Positions 45,256 to 54,369 of a stretch of DNA of 64,000 bases are shown one piece after another. The stretch is from assembly GCA_965218235.1 (NCBI GenBank), contig OZ244595.1, positions 62,001 to 126,000 on the forward strand, given 5' to 3'. A program made the translations under genes and the position numbers. The stretch's first letter is position 1. Each line of letters starts with the position of its first letter. The notes under the pieces were generated by a model, which was not told where the DNA came from, ran no database searches, and saw nothing but the letters and a program-made list of their open reading frames with translations. The stretch comes from CADCWK01 sp965218235 (GTDB lineage Bacteria; Chloroflexota; Chloroflexia; Thermomicrobiales; UBA6265).

Positions 45256-45813
45256 GTGGCCTGGAATACGATAGCTGCCGGGGTCGGTATCCTGCTCCTT
45301 ACCGTGGCCTGGTACGGGATGCAGGTGGCCGCGCTGCGCGACCTTCTCGTCCGGCCACGCGTCCGCGGTGGCAACAAGATCCTGTGGGCCTTCGCGATCC
45401 TCTGCGTCCCGTTCCTCGGGGCGCTTTGGTATCTCAGCATGGGTCCAATCAGCTTCCTGCCGCGTCCAGTCCGAGCGGCTCCCGGCAGCAGTGTTGCCGC
45501 CGCACCACCTTCTCTCCGTGTCGTCGTTTCTCCTCGCGACCGTCGGGCACCCAACCTGCCGGCACTGACAACACCGGTAAACGGAACCCGCTCCCTGCGG
45601 TTGGTCCCGTCACGGAGCACAACCGCTGCCCCATCGGGGCGACCGTTCCGGCGACTGGCCATCGATCCCGTGATCGGCACCGACTCCGGTGACCTGCTCC
45701 CGACGCGGGCGTCCGTCGAGCGGAGCCGCCGGCCCAGTCCGGACGCGATCCGCTGGCCGGGGACCCCCATCCCGCAGGGCTACCACCAAGGCGACGCCAA
45801 CCTGCACGATTAG
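45256..45813 (+). CDS. membrane protein with PLDc_N domain and Arg/Pro-rich tail
   Basis: A 185-residue protein whose first 65 residues form the two-helix PLD-nuclease N-terminal domain (WNTIAAGVGILLLTVAWYG, the loop LVRPRVRGGNKILW, then AFAILCVPFLGALWYLSMGP). The remaining 115 residues are Arg/Pro/Ser-rich and probably disordered. GTG at 45256 is chosen because GAGGGG lies six bases before it; an ATG at 45181 lacks a ribosome site. Function unknown. Confidence 0.65.
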   Translation: MAWNTIAAGVGILLLTVAWYGMQVAALRDLLVRPRVRGGNKILWAFAILCVPFLGALWYLSMGPISFLPRPVRAAPGSSVAAAPPSLRVVVSPRDRRAPNLPALTTPVNGTRSLRLVPSRSTTAAPSGRPFRRLAIDPVIGTDSGDLLPTRASVERSRRPSPDAIRWPGTPIPQGYHQGDANLHD

Positions 45814-45825
45814 TCCGCATTGACG

Positions 45826-45879
45826 GCCTCCTCAATCGGGAAGCGATCTGGTAGATGGCCGACTTCCCATTGAGGAGGC
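45826..45879 (+). terminator. hairpin after the PLDc_N-type gene
   Basis: Arms GCCTCCTCAAT and ATTGAGGAGGC extended by GGGA/TCCC, with one bulged base and a 23-base loop, starting 13 bases past the stop at 45813. Confidence 0.5.
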
Positions 45880-45958
45880 GCTGGATCGCGCCCAGCTGGC
45901 CGGGGCGGAACTCGTCAAAGCGGAAGTCCCTGTTCGTAATCCGGGTGTTCGTGGCCAT
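45835..45958 (-). pseudogene. RecQ-like helicase N-terminal remnant
   Basis: From an ATG at 45958 the frame reads MATNTRITNRDFRFDEFRPG, QLGAIQRLLNG, KSAIYQIAS. In RecQ-type helicases F-x-x-D-x-F-R-P-G-Q is followed by about 12 residues ending P-T-G-x-G before K-S-x-x-Y-Q-x-x. Here those residues are missing, so the Walker A loop is deleted and the remaining helicase is absent. I infer a short fossil of a helicase gene. Confidence 0.5.
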
Positions 45959-46239
45959 CGGGATGAGGGACGCACATGGAGCGCTCGCAGTGACTGGCAA
46001 TCCTGTCCATTCCGTCACGACCGAGATCGGCCCTCGGGATGGTAACAACCGTCTCAGTGGACACGAAACAGGAGTCCACTCAAACGAGCGGGCCGAATCG
46101 AAGACCCAGAAGCACCGCACCGGCGGGCATCGCCGGTGACGAGTCCCGAGCGGGCGGGGCAACGCCGGAGTGCCTTCGCAGAGGCAGGTGCGGAGCCGCG
46201 ATTCGGTCGACCATCCCACGAGCGAGGACGTTCCCGGCG
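45959..46239. other. non-coding region between helicase remnant and terminator
   Basis: About 280 bases in which no gene, repeat or regulatory site could be supported. Confidence 0.4.
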
Positions 46240-46292
46240 CCTGGATGACCGAGCCCGGACTGCTTCTCGCGGTCCGGGCTCGGTCATTCAGG
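46240..46292 (-). terminator. strong terminator hairpin of the SDR gene
   Basis: A stem of about 21 base pairs (core arm ATGACCGAGCCCGGAC, one G-T wobble) with an 11-base loop, 28 bases past the stop at 46320 on the minus strand. Confidence 0.75.
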
Positions 46293-46319
46293 CGTATCGC
46301 GTTGGTTCGAGACCAGCGA

Positions 46320-47099
46320 CTACGCGAGGCGGGGCAGGGAGTCGAGGGCACCGCCGATGACGATGGTCTCGCCGGTCCTGAGGGCGAGGTCCGTGGCTGC
46401 ACCGACGATGGCGGCTGCCATGTCATCGGTCGTCGGCAGGTCGCCAGCCCGGTCCCTCGCCTCGGCTGTCATGCCCGGCATCGCCCGCTCCAGCAGCTTG
46501 GGGGTGATCGTGCCCTCGATCAGGTCGCCGGTGATGACCGCGAGGCGGACGTTCTGTCCGGCCAACTCGTCGAGCCGGTCGCGCAGGGCCCGCTCACCGG
46601 CGTGTTTGCTGCTCGCGACCGGGTCGTAGGCGGGCAGCTGAACGACCTCGCCATAGAGGTGGGCCCAGTGGCTGGTGACGAAGACGACGGTGCCACCGCC
46701 GGACGCCTGAGAGAGCATCGGCAGGACGGCGTCGAGGGTGGAGATCTGGGCGTCGCGGTTGATCGTCATCGGGTAGTCCGGGTTGGCGGCGACGATCTCT
46801 CGCTCCAGCCCGCCCGACGCGTTGAGGACGAGCAGGTCCAACCGTCCGGCCCAGCCGCCTACCGCCTCGGCCAGCGCTGCACGGTCCACCGCGACGGTCA
46901 TGTCGCCACCGATGGCGAGTCCGCGGCCACCGGCGGCCTCGACCTTCGCGACGATCTCCTCTGCTCGGGCGGCCTTGTTACGATACGTCACGGCGACGTC
47001 ATAGCCGCGCTGGGCGAGCTGGACGGCCGTCGCGGCGCCGACCCCGCGCGAGCCGCCGGTCACGAGAGCCACGGGCCGCTGCCCATCCTGATCGGTCAT
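46320..47099 (-). CDS. short-chain dehydrogenase/reductase, atypical
   Basis: A 259-residue Rossmann-fold SDR. The cofactor loop is VTGGSRGVGAATA, NAG is replaced by NASGG, and the catalytic region reads VTSHWAHLYG and PAYDPVASSKHAGE. The canonical Tyr-x3-Lys is not met: the residue four before Lys is Val, and a Tyr lies seven before it. The enzyme may be inactive, divergent or simply non-classical. The ATG at 47099 has GAGGAG eight bases upstream. The gene is convergent to none and ends at a strong hairpin. Confidence 0.85.
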   Translation of the reverse strand: MTDQDGQRPVALVTGGSRGVGAATAVQLAQRGYDVAVTYRNKAARAEEIVAKVEAAGGRGLAIGGDMTVAVDRAALAEAVGGWAGRLDLLVLNASGGLEREIVAANPDYPMTINRDAQISTLDAVLPMLSQASGGGTVVFVTSHWAHLYGEVVQLPAYDPVASSKHAGERALRDRLDELAGQNVRLAVITGDLIEGTITPKLLERAMPGMTAEARDRAGDLPTTDDMAAAIVGAATDLALRTGETIVIGGALDSLPRLA

Positions 47100-47211
47100 C
47101 TGCCACGCTCCTCTGATCGATCCTTCAACCGTCACACCGGCTCGTCGCGTCCGGAAACGCCGTATTGTCGCATGTCCACCCTGGACACCCAACCAGATGG
47201 CGGACCCGGAA

Positions 47212-48615
47212 TCAGGCCCGTGGGACAGCCGGGTCGCCGGCCGGCGCGGCGTCCATCTCCTCCCGCACGGCCGCCGAGGCGAACCGGCGCCAGGCGTAGA
47301 CCGCGGCGGCGATGCTGGTCAGCCCGGTGAAGGACAACAACCCGTCCAGTGCGCCGAACCGCACCCCGGAGAACGTGACCGAGAACGATTCGCCGAGCGA
47401 ACCGTAGACGATGCCGCCACCGAGGACGCCGAGCAGCGTCGCGACGTTGATCAGCGGGTTGAGCGTTCCGCCGACCCGCCCAAGATAGGCCCGTGGCGTG
47501 ACGCGAAGCAAGATCGGGGAGATGGCGATGTTTACGGCGGGGAAGACCAGCCCGAACAGGAAGATCAGCACGAGTCCGGCGGGAACCGAGGCGAGCTGGG
47601 CGTAGACGAGCATCAGGATACCGAGCAGCGCCATGCCGGCGCAGAACATCGCCGGCATCCCGAGGCGCGTGGCGAGGACACTGAACGCGACCGCGCCGAT
47701 CAGCGTCCCGGCGCCCTGGGCGGCGCCGAACCAGCCGTAGATGTCGGCCGTGCCGCCGAGGTTGAAGATCACGAAGAAGGGGTCGACGGCATTGAGGACG
47801 CCGAAGCCGGCCAGCGCGATCACCAGGCAGACGGCGATCGTCGTCAGGGTCGGGGACTGGCCGAACATCCGGAGCCCCGCCAGGAGATCGGTCCAGACGA
47901 GCCGGACCCGGTCCCGCGGGGTCGTGGTGACGGCCGAAGGTGTGGCGACCGATTCAGCCGTTTCGTCCAGCACTGCTCCACGGGCCGCGGTCCGGACGAG
48001 TCCGGCGCAGGCGACGAAGCTGACGGCATTCAGCGTCAGCGCCCAGGTCAGGCCAAACGAGATGAACAACGGCGCGGCCAGCGGCGGACCGATCAGGATC
48101 GCGATCCCGAAGGCGACCTGGTTGAGGCTCGCCGAGCGGGGCCGGTCCGGTTCGGCGACGATGTCCCGCGAGATGATCGCGGTCGATGGCCGGATGAACT
48201 GGTTGATCGCGCTGATCGCGACGACCGCCGCCAGGAGCACAGCCGTCTGAAGGGCCGTCGGCAGGCTCGGACCGATTCCAAACAGGTCATCGGCCAGCAG
48301 CGGCGCCAGCAGGATCGTCAGGAGCGCGATCAGGGTGCTGGACCGGACGACGACACGGACCTTGTCGCGGCCCTGATCGACGATCGTCCCGGCAATCGGC
48401 CCGACGATGATCGTGGGAATGAGCGAGGCGACGAAGATGCCCGAGACCAGCCACGAGCCGGACTGGCCGAACTGCTGCGCGGCCCAGACGATCAACGTGA
48501 ACTCGAAGATCATGTCGCCGACAGCGGAGAGCAGCGTCCCGGCCCAAAGCGTGGCGAAGCGGCGGCTGATGTAGAACTGAGCGGACGGTGCACCGGTACC
48601 GGTCGACGGTGTCAC
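47212..48615 (-). CDS. major facilitator superfamily (MFS) transporter
   Basis: A 467-residue protein with about 12 hydrophobic segments. The N-terminal half begins FYISRRFATLWAGTLLSAVG, and the loop PIAGTIVDQGRDKVRVVVRS holds the MFS motif A-like G-x-x-x-D-x-x-x-R-x-x. This arrangement is typical of enterobactin-exporter-like or macrolide-efflux MFS_3 proteins. It is probably an exporter with unknown substrate. Start: GTG at 48615 with GGGGAGG nine bases upstream. Confidence 0.92.
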   Translation of the reverse strand: MTPSTGTGAPSAQFYISRRFATLWAGTLLSAVGDMIFEFTLIVWAAQQFGQSGSWLVSGIFVASLIPTIIVGPIAGTIVDQGRDKVRVVVRSSTLIALLTILLAPLLADDLFGIGPSLPTALQTAVLLAAVVAISAINQFIRPSTAIISRDIVAEPDRPRSASLNQVAFGIAILIGPPLAAPLFISFGLTWALTLNAVSFVACAGLVRTAARGAVLDETAESVATPSAVTTTPRDRVRLVWTDLLAGLRMFGQSPTLTTIAVCLVIALAGFGVLNAVDPFFVIFNLGGTADIYGWFGAAQGAGTLIGAVAFSVLATRLGMPAMFCAGMALLGILMLVYAQLASVPAGLVLIFLFGLVFPAVNIAISPILLRVTPRAYLGRVGGTLNPLINVATLLGVLGGGIVYGSLGESFSVTFSGVRFGALDGLLSFTGLTSIAAAVYAWRRFASAAVREEMDAAPAGDPAVPRA

Positions 48616-49177
48616 GATACGCTGCCTCCCCGCGGCAGGTGGTTGGTCCCCACGATGAGCCGATTGTAACGGTAGTCCGGCTCCCTATGGCCCCATCCCC
48701 AGGCTCGTCGCCCCGGTCCGATCAGCGAGTATCAATCGACCGGTTACAGCGGTGCTCAGAAAGGTTCACCGCCTCCTCCATGGAAACGACGTGGTCTCCC
48801 CCGCTCCATCCGACGAGGATCGAAGGGACGAATCCGGGTGCCCCCTGGGCGCGGGATGGGGCCGGGGGTGGGGCTCGTCGCTGGCGACCGGACAACGCCA
48901 GTGAATCCGGCTGTTACGTGCGCGGCCACCCGGCCGCCGGTATCCGGGTTCGCCTCGTGTCCAGTTCGCCTGGCTCGTTGGGCGTTGTGAAGACCCGTGG
49001 TCGGTAGGATTTCCTGGCGAACTGAAGGCCGTCCAAATGGCTTCAAAGACTATCTGCGCATTTGCAGGACGGCAACGATCCTGAGCCCGAATCGCTTGAC
49101 CGCGGCTGCGGCGGGGCGAACCGGGCCGGGGTCCATTCGATACCGTACGACCGGTAATCAGCGGGACCTGCTACTCA
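48616..49177. other. intergenic region with G-quadruplex-forming run
   Basis: A 562-base spacer between the MFS and formyltransferase genes with no convincing gene. Its one notable feature is a G-run motif at 48853-48873. The MFS promoter should be here. Confidence 0.5.
48853..48873 (+). other. potential G-quadruplex motif
   Basis: Four G-runs, GGG-AT-GGGG-CC-GGGGG-T-GGGG, with loops of two, two and one bases, in non-coding DNA upstream of the MFS gene. Confidence 0.6.
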
Positions 49178-50197
49178 CTACTCGCCGACCGCGGCCGGCC
49201 GGCGAGGCGCCTTGTACGACACCAGGAGGGCGTCCGGGATCACGTCATTGACCGGCTCGCCGGGCTGGACCCGGACCGGCCCGTCGCCCGCCATGACGAC
49301 CAGGTCGTCGCCGTCGCGGCCGATCACCTCTCCGGCCTGGACCCCGAACCGGACGTAGGGAGCCTCCGCCTCTGGGACCGGGGCGACCATCAGGACGAGC
49401 CGGGCGTGCCCCTCGATGGCAGCGCGGGCCCGGGTCTCGACGAGGTTCAGGGCGATCGCCCGACGGCGGAGGGCGTCGCCTGGCAGCCGCCAGTCCAGCC
49501 AGTGGTCGTCGGGCGTGAATCCGGCGGCGTAGGTCGCGGCTGAGTCGTCCTGCTCCTCGCCCCGCTCGCCCCGCGCCGCGCGGGCCACGCCCTCGTCGAG
49601 TGCCGCGACGATCAGCTGGTCGTAGAGCGCACGGACCGACTCGATCGTGGGTTCCTCGGGCAGCGGCGCCTCCTGCACGCTGAGGGTCGGCCCGGCGTCG
49701 AACTCCGGCGCCATCCGGTGAAGGGCCGCCCCGATCGTCGGGTCGCCCTCGTAGATCATCCGGTGCGGATTCGGCCCCCGGAACCGGGGGAGCGGCGCCG
49801 GATGCAGGTTGAGCGCTCCAAGCGGCGCGACACTGAGAAGTGCGTCCGGCAACCGGTACGGGAAGGTGTAGGACAGAATCAGATCGGGCTTCGCGGCGGC
49901 GATGATCGGAGTCGCCCAGCGGAAGCGGGTCGTGATCAGGATCTCCGTTCGCGGTGGAGCGGCCGCGACGACCTGGCGGTAGCCCAGATAGGTCCGTGGA
50001 GCCGGGCCTGGCGTCGTGACGAGCAAGACGATCTCATGCCCCCGCGACTCGGCCCAGTCCCGGACGAGCCGGTACGCCTCAGGCTCGACGTGGAACGTCG
50101 CGATCCGCAGCCCCTGCCGTCCGGCCCCGTTCCTCACCCCGTTACTGGCCCCGTTGCTGGAAATCGTCAACGCCCCGTACCTCAGATCCGACCGCAC
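49178..50197 (-). CDS. formyltransferase-family protein (methionyl-tRNA formyltransferase-like)
   Basis: A 339-residue protein with the formyltransferase N-domain. The His of ALNLHPAPLPRFRGPNP and the Asp of EFDAGPTLSVQEAPLP correspond to the catalytic pair, and the C-terminal OB-like domain (about 255-330) has VRFGVQAGEVIGRDGDDLVV. The DLILSYTFPYRLPDALLS segment matches the fold. The first 28 residues (GASNGVRNGAG) are low-complexity. The GTG at 50197 has no clear ribosome site, so the start is uncertain. It may be the housekeeping Fmt or a sugar/metabolite formyltransferase; the non-canonical P-A-P for P-S-L favours the latter. Confidence 0.85.
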   Translation of the reverse strand: MRSDLRYGALTISSNGASNGVRNGAGRQGLRIATFHVEPEAYRLVRDWAESRGHEIVLLVTTPGPAPRTYLGYRQVVAAAPPRTEILITTRFRWATPIIAAAKPDLILSYTFPYRLPDALLSVAPLGALNLHPAPLPRFRGPNPHRMIYEGDPTIGAALHRMAPEFDAGPTLSVQEAPLPEEPTIESVRALYDQLIVAALDEGVARAARGERGEEQDDSAATYAAGFTPDDHWLDWRLPGDALRRRAIALNLVETRARAAIEGHARLVLMVAPVPEAEAPYVRFGVQAGEVIGRDGDDLVVMAGDGPVRVQPGEPVNDVIPDALLVSYKAPRRPAAVGE

Positions 50198-50473
50198 GAA
50201 TTACCCAATATGCTGGACATGGTGACGCAATACGGGTCCCGTAACAAGTCCGGCATTGGTGGACGGCGAGCCGGCCCCAGCCTCCTCCTCAGCTCAGGTT
50301 CGTCCCATTGATCCTCACCGGAAGGGGAGGCGGAAACAGTCCGCCGCTCAACGAGCGATTCCCGGAGAGCGGCCGCCGGACTTGTTACGGAACCCTCCCC
50401 ATCCGTCCTCCGAGCGAGGCGCGACGTCGTCGCGGCGAGCGAAAGACGAGATGGAGAGGGATGGGGCAGAGCG

Positions 50474-52354
50474 CTACTCCAGAAGGTGCCGCTCGAAGAA
50501 CGCGACCGTGTCGCCATAGGCCTTGAGCTCGTTGGACCGCTTCGTGAAGCCGTGGCCCTCGTCCTCGTAGACGTCGTACGTCACGTCGACGCCACGCTCC
50601 CGGAGCCGCTCGACGATCTGGTCGCTCTCCGGCTTCACGACGCGCGGGTCGTTCGCCCCCTGGATGACGAACAGCGGCGCCCGGATCTGATCGACATAGG
50701 TGATGGGCGAGCGCTCCATGAGGAAGTCGACCTCCGTCTCCGGATCGCCAACCCAGGCTGTCATCATCCGGCGCCACGTCGGCGGGACAGCCTTCGCGAA
50801 GGTGACGAGGTTGGACGGCCCGACGATGTCGACCGCCGCCGCCCAGTACTCCGGCAGCCGGCTGACGCAGCTCAGCGTCGCGAAGCCGCCGAACGATCCG
50901 CCGTAGACCCCGAGGCGATCGCCGTCGACCCATTCCAGGCCGCGCAGGTACTCGGCGGCCGCCCGGAAGTCCTCCAGCTCGGCGCCACCCCAGTCGTGGT
51001 GGATCCGCTTCTGGTATCCCTTGCCGTACCCCGTGCTGCCCCGGACGTTCGGCGCCATCACGCCGATCCCCCGGCTGAGCAGGTATTGGTAGAGTCCTAC
51101 GCCGTAGTTGGCCCGCTCTTGCGCCTCCGGCCCGCCGTGGATGCTGAGCACGACCGGGAATGGCCCCTGGCCGGCCGGGCGATACAGCCAGGCGGGAACT
51201 TCCAGCCCGTCGTGCGTCCGGTACCGGATCAGCTCCGGCCGGATCATCGTCGCCGGGTCGATCCCGCCGAGCATGCTCTCGGTGAGCTGCGTCAGCGTTC
51301 CCGAGCGAAGGTCGAGCGTGAAGACCTCCGGGGCGCTGTCCGGCCGGCTGAGCAGGAACGCCAGCACCGGCGCCCCGTTCGCTCCGACCAGCGTGCCGAT
51401 CACGCCGGGCGGCACCTCCGGCAAGGAGACGGCGGTCGCGTCCGTCAGCGAGCCGGACGGGACGCCGCGCTTGCCAAGGTCATGCACGTCGAGGCGACTG
51501 ACGCCGTCCTCGTTGACGACGATCGCGAGGTAGCGTCCGCTGGAGGCCGTCGCGACGAGTTCGACGTCCCAGTCGGGCGTGAGGAGGGGCCGTCGCTGCC
51601 CGGTCGCGATGTCGAGGAAGGCGAGGCCGGTGAACTCCCGTCCCTCGTCCGTCTGAACGAAGTACCCCGAGCTGTCGCGGGCCCAGGGACCGCCGATGAA
51701 GATCGCGTTTGCGTCGGCCGGCGTCAGGACCTGTGCGGAGCCGGATGTGAGGTCGATCACCCCCGGCCGGATGTCCATGTTGGAGTGCCCCTGTCCGTAG
51801 GCGATCTTCGTCCCGTCGGGCGACCAGCTCAACCCCTCATTGAGCTGCCCATCGGCAAGCGGTCGACCCGCCTCTGTGCCGTGCAGGTTGCGGATGATGA
51901 TGTCGAGATCGGTGTCGAGCCGGTCGTTTGCAGAAATCAGGACCTCGCGGCCAGACGGGGAGAAGGGCGACTCGGCCAGGAAGGCCTGGACGTTCTCTCG
52001 CCCAAAGATCTCGACCGGCGCTCCCCCCGTGATCGGCAGCCGGTAGATCCGCGTGAACTCGTCGCCGGCCCGGTCGGCCGAAAACACCAGCGTCTGGCCG
52101 TCCGGCGAGCAGGCGACGAGGCGTACTGTCTGGTCCTCGAACAAGGTGAGCTGGCGGGCGTATCCACCCGTCGCCGGTTGCCGCCAGAGGTTGAACTGCC
52201 CGGAGACGTTGGTCGAGTAGACGACCTCCGTCCCGTCCGGTGTCAATGCCAGCGTCGGCTGGTAACGCCGGGTGGCCGCGTACTGGCTGAACGGGGCGTG
52301 GGCCCGATCTGGCGCCGCCGTTTCCGTCTGTCGCTCACTACCCCGCGCAACCAT
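50474..52354 (-). CDS. S9-family (prolyl oligopeptidase-like) peptidase
   Basis: A 626-residue serine peptidase. The N-terminal half is a beta-propeller made of WD40/TolB-like strands (LVACSPDGQTLVFSADRAGD, LSWSPDGTKIAYGQGHSNMD). The alpha/beta-hydrolase domain follows from about 385, with nucleophile Ser in YGGSFGGFATLS, Asp in GANDPRVV and His in DEGHGFTKRSNE. There is no signal peptide, so it is cytoplasmic and probably trims peptides. The ATG at 52354 lies eight bases after GAGGA; starts further upstream would only add an unconserved tail. Confidence 0.93.
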   Translation of the reverse strand: MVARGSERQTETAAPDRAHAPFSQYAATRRYQPTLALTPDGTEVVYSTNVSGQFNLWRQPATGGYARQLTLFEDQTVRLVACSPDGQTLVFSADRAGDEFTRIYRLPITGGAPVEIFGRENVQAFLAESPFSPSGREVLISANDRLDTDLDIIIRNLHGTEAGRPLADGQLNEGLSWSPDGTKIAYGQGHSNMDIRPGVIDLTSGSAQVLTPADANAIFIGGPWARDSSGYFVQTDEGREFTGLAFLDIATGQRRPLLTPDWDVELVATASSGRYLAIVVNEDGVSRLDVHDLGKRGVPSGSLTDATAVSLPEVPPGVIGTLVGANGAPVLAFLLSRPDSAPEVFTLDLRSGTLTQLTESMLGGIDPATMIRPELIRYRTHDGLEVPAWLYRPAGQGPFPVVLSIHGGPEAQERANYGVGLYQYLLSRGIGVMAPNVRGSTGYGKGYQKRIHHDWGGAELEDFRAAAEYLRGLEWVDGDRLGVYGGSFGGFATLSCVSRLPEYWAAAVDIVGPSNLVTFAKAVPPTWRRMMTAWVGDPETEVDFLMERSPITYVDQIRAPLFVIQGANDPRVVKPESDQIVERLRERGVDVTYDVYEDEGHGFTKRSNELKAYGDTVAFFERHLLE

Positions 52355-52510
52355 CTCGTCGTTCCTCACGTCATCGCCCGGATATCCGCTCGCAACGTTC
52401 CCCGGTCGATTCAACCAGCAGCATACCGTGCGGAGCGAGCCAGCGGGAGTCGCCCCAGATCCCGTGATGCATCACGAACGCTCTTGGTCGGTTTGAAACC
52501 TCGTGGCCGT

Positions 52511-53341
52511 TCACGCCCGAAGCGGAAAGCCCAGCCCCAGGCGACGCAGCGAGGCGTGGCGGCCCTGGCCGATGACGAGGTGGTCGAGGACGTCGATCCC
52601 GAGGAGCTCGCCGGCGGCGACGAGCTCGCGGGTGACGGCGACGTCGGCCCCGGAGGGCGTCGGATCGCCCGAGGGGTGATTGTGGACGATCACCATCGCG
52701 ACGGCGTTGTGCCTGATCGCCTCGCGGAAGATCTCGGCCGGCCGGACCGGGGCGCCGTTGACGCTGCCCTGGTAGACGGTCCGGATCGCCAGCACCTGAT
52801 GCTTGGTATCCAGCAGCACGATCCGGAGCTGCTCCTGCCCCAGCGCCGCCATCTCGACCCCGATCAGGTTGATGACATCGTCCGGCGTCGTTATCTTCGG
52901 CCGCTGGTCCGGAGCTAGCGCGGCGACGCGGGAGGCCAATTCAAAGACGGCGCGGAGCATTGTCGCCCGGGCCGGGCCGACGCCGCGGATCGCTGCCAGC
53001 TCGGTAACGTCCTGGCGGGCCAGCCCGGCCAGCCCCCCGCATTCGAAGAGTAGCCGCTGCGAGTAGTCCAGCACCGACTCGCCCTTCATCCCGGTTCCGA
53101 ACAGGATGGCCAGCAGCTCCTGGTTGGAGAGCGCCTGCGACCCGCGCAGGACCAGCCGCTCGCGCGGCCGCTCGTCCTGCGCCATCTCCTTCAAACCAAC
53201 CCGGTAGGCCGGTGTCTGGGTTGCCGCTGGAGAAGCAGGGACGGAGAGGACGTCGATCTCCTGGTCGTTCTTGCCGATCGCGGTGTCAGCTACGGTCCGC
53301 CTGCCGCGGGCGGTCGCCTTCGGCGCTGGGTAGCGGTCCAT
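52511..53341 (-). CDS. radC: RadC/JAMM-family protein
   Basis: A 276-residue protein. The N-terminal UPF0758 helix-hairpin-helix region (SNQELLAILFGTGMKGESVL, AIRGVGPARATMLRAVFELA) precedes a JAMM-type metal-binding domain with the motif VIVHNHPSGDPTPSGAD (His-x-His...Asp). RadC was named for DNA repair, but its biochemical role is not established. The ATG at 53341 follows the regulator gene stop by three bases, so the two are translated from one message. The N-terminal 40 residues are variable and Ser/Ala/Pro-rich. Confidence 0.94.
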   Translation of the reverse strand: MDRYPAPKATARGRRTVADTAIGKNDQEIDVLSVPASPAATQTPAYRVGLKEMAQDERPRERLVLRGSQALSNQELLAILFGTGMKGESVLDYSQRLLFECGGLAGLARQDVTELAAIRGVGPARATMLRAVFELASRVAALAPDQRPKITTPDDVINLIGVEMAALGQEQLRIVLLDTKHQVLAIRTVYQGSVNGAPVRPAEIFREAIRHNAVAMVIVHNHPSGDPTPSGADVAVTRELVAAGELLGIDVLDHLVIGQGRHASLRRLGLGFPLRA

Positions 53342-53344
53342 TGG

Positions 53345-54121
53345 CTACCGCCCAGCCGACTCGGCCGACTCGGCCGACTCGGCGTCAGGCGATGCATCCG
53401 GCGTCACGACGACGTAGACGATCCGGGCCAGCGGGGCGCCGATGACATGCTCCTCGGCGCCGACCAACAGACGGAACGGTCCTTCGAACGGGAGCCGCTC
53501 CCGGAGCTGGACGCGCTGACCGGGGATCAGGCCGAGCGAGCCGAGATAGCGGAGCTGCTCCGGGTCCCGGTCGGAGACCTGCTCGACCGTGGCGACCTCC
53601 CCGACGGCGAGATCACTCAGGCGGCGGTTGGACAGCGCCGGCATCTCCCCCTCCGCCGTCGGGATCGGGGCCCCATGCGGGTCGAACGTCGGGTGGCCGA
53701 GCGCCCGGTCGATGCTCCGCTCGAGCTTGTCGGAGAGCAGGTGTTCCAGCCGCTCGGCCTCTTCGTGGACCTCGTCCCACGGGTAACCCAGCGACTCGGC
53801 CAGATAGACCTCCAGCAGGCGGTGGTGCCGCAGGACCTCGAGCGCCACCCGCTCACCGGCCTTCGTCATCACGACGCCGTGATACCTGGTGTGCTGGAGC
53901 ATCTTGAGCTCATCGAGGCGCTTGACCATGTTGGTGACCGATGGCCCGGAGATGCCGAGCTCATCGGCCAGCCGCTGGGTCGTGACCGGACCACCGTCGG
54001 CGTTGAGCCGGTAGACGGCCTTGAGGTAGTCCTCCATGGCCGGCGTGATCCGGGGGCGCACCTCTGCGGGCGCACCCGTCTCGGGCTCATGCATCTGACC
54101 GATCCTGTCCGTTGACTCCAT
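53345..54121 (-). CDS. DtxR/MntR-family metal-dependent regulator
   Basis: A 258-residue iron/manganese-responsive repressor. The winged helix is PAMEDYLKAVYRLNADGGPV, then TTQRLADELGISGPSVTNMV and GVVMTKAGERVALEVLRHHR. The dimer/metal domain holds LLEVYLAESLGYPWDEVHEE and ERLEHLLSD (Glu/His ligands), and a C-terminal FeoA/SH3-like domain (NRRLSDLAVGEVATVEQVSD) matches DtxR. A tail with (ESA)3 is encoded by 9-base repeats at about 53356-53384. Starts at 54121, 54133 or 54094 are possible. It heads the operon with radC and is divergent from the metal-resistance island. Confidence 0.92.
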   Translation of the reverse strand: MESTDRIGQMHEPETGAPAEVRPRITPAMEDYLKAVYRLNADGGPVTTQRLADELGISGPSVTNMVKRLDELKMLQHTRYHGVVMTKAGERVALEVLRHHRLLEVYLAESLGYPWDEVHEEAERLEHLLSDKLERSIDRALGHPTFDPHGAPIPTAEGEMPALSNRRLSDLAVGEVATVEQVSDRDPEQLRYLGSLGLIPGQRVQLRERLPFEGPFRLLVGAEEHVIGAPLARIVYVVVTPDASPDAESAESAESAGR

Positions 54122-54337
54122 GGTCCCTCGCATGGGCGTCCCATCGCGGCCCGGGCGCGGCCGAAGTGGTCTGGCCGGTGGGTGGTGGCGATAGGCGATT
54201 ATCGCATGCGTTCTCGCACCAATGCCCATCGCGGACCCGGAGGCGCGGGCGTCGCGGCCGGCCGCGATGGCCACCCCGTCCGGCGTCGCGGGCAGTTCGT
54301 CGCCGGAAACCCGCGCATCGAAACCACGCGAGCTATG

Positions 54338-54366
54338 TTGCGCTCTAGGTCGCGAATCAATACAAT
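54338..54366 (+). promoter_or_regulatory. sigma-70-like promoter of the metal-resistance operon
   Basis: TTGCGC (54338-54343), 17-base spacing, TACAAT (54361-54366). The operator at 54370-54385 overlaps the expected start site. Confidence 0.65.
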
Positions 54367-54369
54367 CAT

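Noticed and set aside
48840..48990. Possible cobalamin riboswitch by a loose GCCAGTG match
   Set aside because: The B12-box sequence and the required helices are not present.
50486..52918. Long plus-strand open frame of about 810 codons
   Set aside because: It is antisense to the S9 peptidase and part of radC; its Arg/Val/Asp-rich sequence is the usual reverse-frame artefact.
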